Virus record (IMG/VR): IMGVR_UViG_3300011115_000874 | Span: 1-64,000 of that record | Strand: one strand, 5' to 3' | DNA: 64,000 nt | Source of the DNA: a virus | Shown: positions 63,620 through 64,000 of the stretch, in pieces | Numbering within the stretch: position 1 is the first letter of the stretch | How the letters are laid out: each line of letters starts with the position of its first letter | The notes under the pieces: generated by a model | Told to the model about the DNA's origin: nothing | The model's input: the letters and a program-made list of their open reading frames with translations, nothing else | Database searches by the model: none | Program-made: the position numbers and the translations under genes

Positions 63620-63853
63620 TTACACAATAGTTCTTTTAACTGCTTTATACTCCACTAACTCATAACTTAACCAGTTTAATGGAATTTTTACTTTACCAAA
63701 ATTAATGGCCCCCATATTGGTGTTTGGGTCAAATTCCTCCATTATTTTAGATTTATTACCTACAATTTCTCCTACCTTAAACTCCATATCAAAGTGTTTA
63801 GTTATTTCTTTAACACCTTTTTTACTTAAACCTCTGTTGAAAATCTTTACCAT
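63620..63853 (-). CDS. Hypothetical protein, 77 aa
   Basis: The product is small and basic, with M-E-F-K-V-G-E-I-V-G-N-K-S-K and I-N-F-G-K-V-K-I-P-L-N-W-L. It shares K-V-G-E-x-V with the 75-aa product. A small beta-barrel is possible. No family recognised. Confidence 0.58.
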   Translation of the reverse strand: MVKIFNRGLSKKGVKEITKHFDMEFKVGEIVGNKSKIMEEFDPNTNMGAINFGKVKIPLNWLSYELVEYKAVKRTIV

Positions 63854-63876
63854 TTTTATGTGTTTTTAATTATGAC

Positions 63877-63909
63877 TGAATATAACATCAATGTTCGGCG
63901 AAGCCAAAC
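63877..63909 (-). promoter_or_regulatory. Early promoter
   Basis: Minus-strand GTTTGGC and GTTATATTCAGT drive the 77-aa gene. Confidence 0.78.
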
Positions 63910-63925
63910 AAAGTGGTGAGGGAGT

Positions 63926-64000
63926 TTAAATACTCACCTCACACACCACATAATCTAACTCCTCACCTTCCTCATCTTCACATGGGAACCCACTATCCTC
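63926..64000 (-). CDS. C-terminal end of an acidic small protein (partial)
   Basis: The last 24 codons of a minus-strand gene are visible at the right edge: acidic, containing F-P-C-E-D-E-E-G-E-E-L-D-Y and ending in C-E-V-S-I before TAA. The start lies outside the window. It follows the same pattern of small early genes. Confidence 0.5.
   Translation of the reverse strand, partial: EDSGFPCEDEEGEELDYVVCEVSI

Noticed and set aside
55799-63909. Regularly spaced identical short sequences that might suggest a CRISPR-like array
   Set aside because: The repeats (GTTTGGC and TATATT) lie at gene starts with coding sequence between them and unequal spacing. They are promoters.

Overview
The window is a strongly AT-rich, almost gap-free stretch of a large tailed-phage genome, distantly T4-like. 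Its landmarks are a gp20-type portal (cut by the left edge), a gp17-type terminase, gp6- and gp25-type baseplate wedge proteins, a gp5-like spike and a gp55-like late sigma factor. Every gene but one lies on the minus strand, so transcription runs from high to low coordinates. The host is most likely a Bacteroidota bacterium. Evidence: more than 25 near-identical promoters of the -33 TTTG / -7 TAnnTTTG type, A-rich leaders with few Shine-Dalgarno sites, a 57-aa histone-H1-like (Hc1-type) protein, and a caspase-like protein of a type I associate with Bacteroidota.

Layout: (1) 1-3.3 kb: portal, terminase, a leader-bearing acidic protein and a small P-loop kinase. (2) 3.3-9.9 kb: accessory genes, including a MoxR-type AAA+ ATPase next to a metallopeptidase-like/VWA protein, a GIY-YIG endonuclease and an FAD-dependent dehydrogenase. 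(3) 10-26 kb: large virion proteins and a run of small proteins and enzymes that start with an amphipathic leader (often M-I-K-L-x-x-L-L-K-E) ending in an L-x-E site, plus a spanin-like overlapping pair. (4) 26-28.3 kb: RecB/Cas4-like nuclease, primase and a second GIY-YIG endonuclease. (5) 28.3-46.2 kb: tail and baseplate module, interrupted by one plus-strand lipoprotein gene with its own promoter. (6) 46.2-50.4 kb: late sigma factor, HD hydrolase, membrane proteins, tRNA cluster and holin candidate. (7) 50.4-54 kb: DUF932 protein and further leader-tagged enzymes (acetyltransferase, alpha/beta hydrolase). (8) 54-64 kb: early/accessory region of very small genes, many with their own promoter and terminator, plus tRNAs, structured non-coding blocks, a caspase-like protein and a RecA-fold ATPase.

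Two regulatory classes stand out. Early/accessory genes carry GTTTGGC-N18-TATATTYAG. Virion genes mostly lack it and instead have ATATTTATA (TATAAATAT on the plus strand) 3-17 bases before the start codon, which may be the late promoter read with the gp55-like factor.

The most interesting system is the shared N-terminal leader. About 16 unrelated proteins (HAD phosphatase, zeta-like kinase, acetyltransferase, esterase, nucleotidyltransferase-metalloprotease fusion, ParB-like protein, PD-(D/E)XK-like protein and structural proteins) begin with short amphipathic helices ending in (L/I)-x-E. This matches the logic of T4 capsid-targeting sequences cut by the gp21 prohead protease. It suggests a broad set of enzymes is packed into the head and injected with the DNA. 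Secondary leads are oversized tRNA-like genes, several GC-rich structured non-coding blocks, and terminator hairpins that use the promoter -33 box as one arm.
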